From DATMER01 sp040349255 (GTDB taxonomy: Bacteria > Acidobacteriota > Thermoanaerobaculia > Multivoradales > UBA5704), in assembly GCA_040349255.1 (NCBI GenBank), contig JBEQUE010000010.1, positions 62,001 through 126,000 of the forward strand: a DNA stretch of 64,000 bases, given 5' to 3'. The notes below the pieces were generated by a model, which worked only from the letters and a program-made list of their open reading frames with translations, made no database searches and was not told the origin of the DNA. Shown piece after piece: positions 63,072 through 64,000 of this stretch. Every line of letters starts with the position of its first letter. The first letter of the stretch is position 1. The translations under genes and the position numbers were made by a program.

Positions 63072-64000
63072 ATGAGAACCACTCCGCTGCCGGCCCTCGT
63101 CCTGGCCGTCCTGCTCGGCGCCTGCGCCGGCGCCCCTCCTGCGCCATCCGCCGTGCCGGCTCCCGCGCCGGCGGCATCGGACCAGGACTGGCTGCGCGGC
63201 GCCGTCTTCTATGAGGTTTTCGTGCGCAGCTTCGCGGATTCGAACGGCGACGGCGTCGGCGATCTCCGAGGATTGACCGCGAAGCTCGACTATCTCAACG
63301 ACGGCGATCCGGCCACGACCACCGATCTCGGCGTGGACGCGCTCTGGCTCATGCCGGTGTTCCAGTCGCCGAGCTACCACGGCTACGACACGGTGGACTA
63401 CGAGCGGATCGACGACGAGTACGGCACGGCCGAGGACTTCCAGCGCCTGCTCGACGAGGCCCATCGGCGCGGTATCCGGATCATCGTGGACTTCGTCATG
63501 AATCACTCCTCCGACAAGCACCCGTGGTTCGTGGAGTCGGCCTCGTCGCCCATCTCCCCGAAACGCGACTGGTACGTCTGGCGCGCGGACGATCCGGGGT
63601 GGACCCCGCCCTGGGGCGGCTCCAATCACACGTGGCACGAACGCAACGGCGCCTTCTACTACGGAGTGTTCTGGGGCGGCATGCCGGATCTCAACTTCTC
63701 CACGCCCGCGGTGCGCCGGGAGATGGAGCGCCTCGCCGCTCTCTGGATCTCGCGCGGGGTCGACGGCTTCCGGCTCGACGCCACCCGCCACCTCTTCGCG
63801 AACGGGCCGGGCGATCTCCAGAACGATCAGCCCGAGACCTTCGATTTTCTCAAGGAGTTCGCGGCGAGCGTCCGCCAGGCCAGTCCGAGCGCCGTGCTGG
63901 TCGGAGAGAACTGGACCGAGACGCCGATCATCGCGCGCTACTACCAGGCGCTCCCGATGAGCTTCGACTTCCCGCTCTCCGAGGAGATCCTGTCGGGAGT
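63072..64000 (+). CDS. Alpha-amylase family glycoside hydrolase (GH13), lipoprotein, N-terminal part
   Basis: About 310 residues; the gene runs off the window. The lipoprotein signal ends LLGAC (Cys18), then a Pro/Ala-rich linker. GH13 regions are visible: VFYEVFVRSFADSNGDGVGD, DALWLMPVFQSPSYHGYD, IIVDFVMNHSS (region I), GVDGFRLDATRHLF (region II with the nucleophile Asp) and VGENWTE (region III with the acid/base Glu). It likely cleaves alpha-glucans or trehalose-type sugars at the cell surface. Linkage with the nearby sugar-binding protein is only suggestive. Confidence 0.9.
   Translation, partial: MRTTPLPALVLAVLLGACAGAPPAPSAVPAPAPAASDQDWLRGAVFYEVFVRSFADSNGDGVGDLRGLTAKLDYLNDGDPATTTDLGVDALWLMPVFQSPSYHGYDTVDYERIDDEYGTAEDFQRLLDEAHRRGIRIIVDFVMNHSSDKHPWFVESASSPISPKRDWYVWRADDPGWTPPWGGSNHTWHERNGAFYYGVFWGGMPDLNFSTPAVRREMERLAALWISRGVDGFRLDATRHLFANGPGDLQNDQPETFDFLKEFAASVRQASPSAVLVGENWTETPIIARYYQALPMSFDFPLSEEILSG

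Overview
The window is GC-rich chromosomal DNA from a Gram-negative-type bacterium. The gene content points to an aerobic member of the Acidobacteriota or a related soil lineage: an alternative complex III/caa3-type oxidase cluster, an LptD homologue (so an outer membrane with LPS), a TonB-dependent receptor with a carboxypeptidase-regulatory N-terminus, and Ser/Thr kinases fused to TPR sensor regions. The phylum assignment is inference; no rRNA or tRNA gene was seen.

Layout. 1-10.3 kb (minus): the respiratory operon actABCDEF, a small membrane protein, an SCO/SenC copper chaperone, coxB and the first 78 codons of coxA; most junctions are ATGA-type overlaps, and a perfect CRP/FNR-like dyad precedes actA. 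10.5-18.3 kb: a DegP/HtrA-like protease, an LPXTG-tailed secreted protein, an AAA/DUF4143 ATPase with a long palindrome at its start, a RES-type and a ParE-type toxin-antitoxin pair, an Asn-rich 11-residue-repeat protein and an HD phosphohydrolase. 18.3-25.1 kb (minus): rmlD, gmd, rmd, a farnesol-dehydrogenase-like reductase, a VTE5-VTE6-type prenol kinase fusion and a UbiA prenyltransferase, packed as one transcription unit, then a YkvA-like gene. 25.2-28.9 kb: two near-identical Uma2 genes bracketing an AbiJ-like gene of different base composition and a repeat array. 28.9-35.3 kb: rmlA, lptD and a thiolase (minus), then ruvX and mltG (plus). 35.3-53 kb: a pseudokinase-TonB fusion, two kinase-TPR genes whose 3' ends overlap convergent beta-rich proteins, a DUF433/DUF5615 pair, a CsgG-like protein, a malic enzyme, two XRE regulators sharing an operator, and ogt. 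53-64 kb: a DUF748 fragment, truC-EVE-CPXCG with a terminator in its leader, a TonB-dependent receptor, DUF72, an SDR plus an orphan sugar-binding protein, an MNT/HEPN pair and a truncated alpha-amylase.

The least explained structure is a set of four intergenic arrays (about 16.81-17.07, 27.48-28.04, 41.10-41.30 and 62.72-63.06 kb). All are built from degenerate units of about 20-21 bp, each with a dyad-symmetric core. Core sequences differ between arrays but the two-helical-turn spacing is kept, and three of the four arrays lie within about 100 bp of a toxin-antitoxin or defence-type gene. The other stand-out is the operon that joins prenol oxidation, two-step prenol phosphorylation and prenyl transfer, which reads as a prenol salvage pathway.
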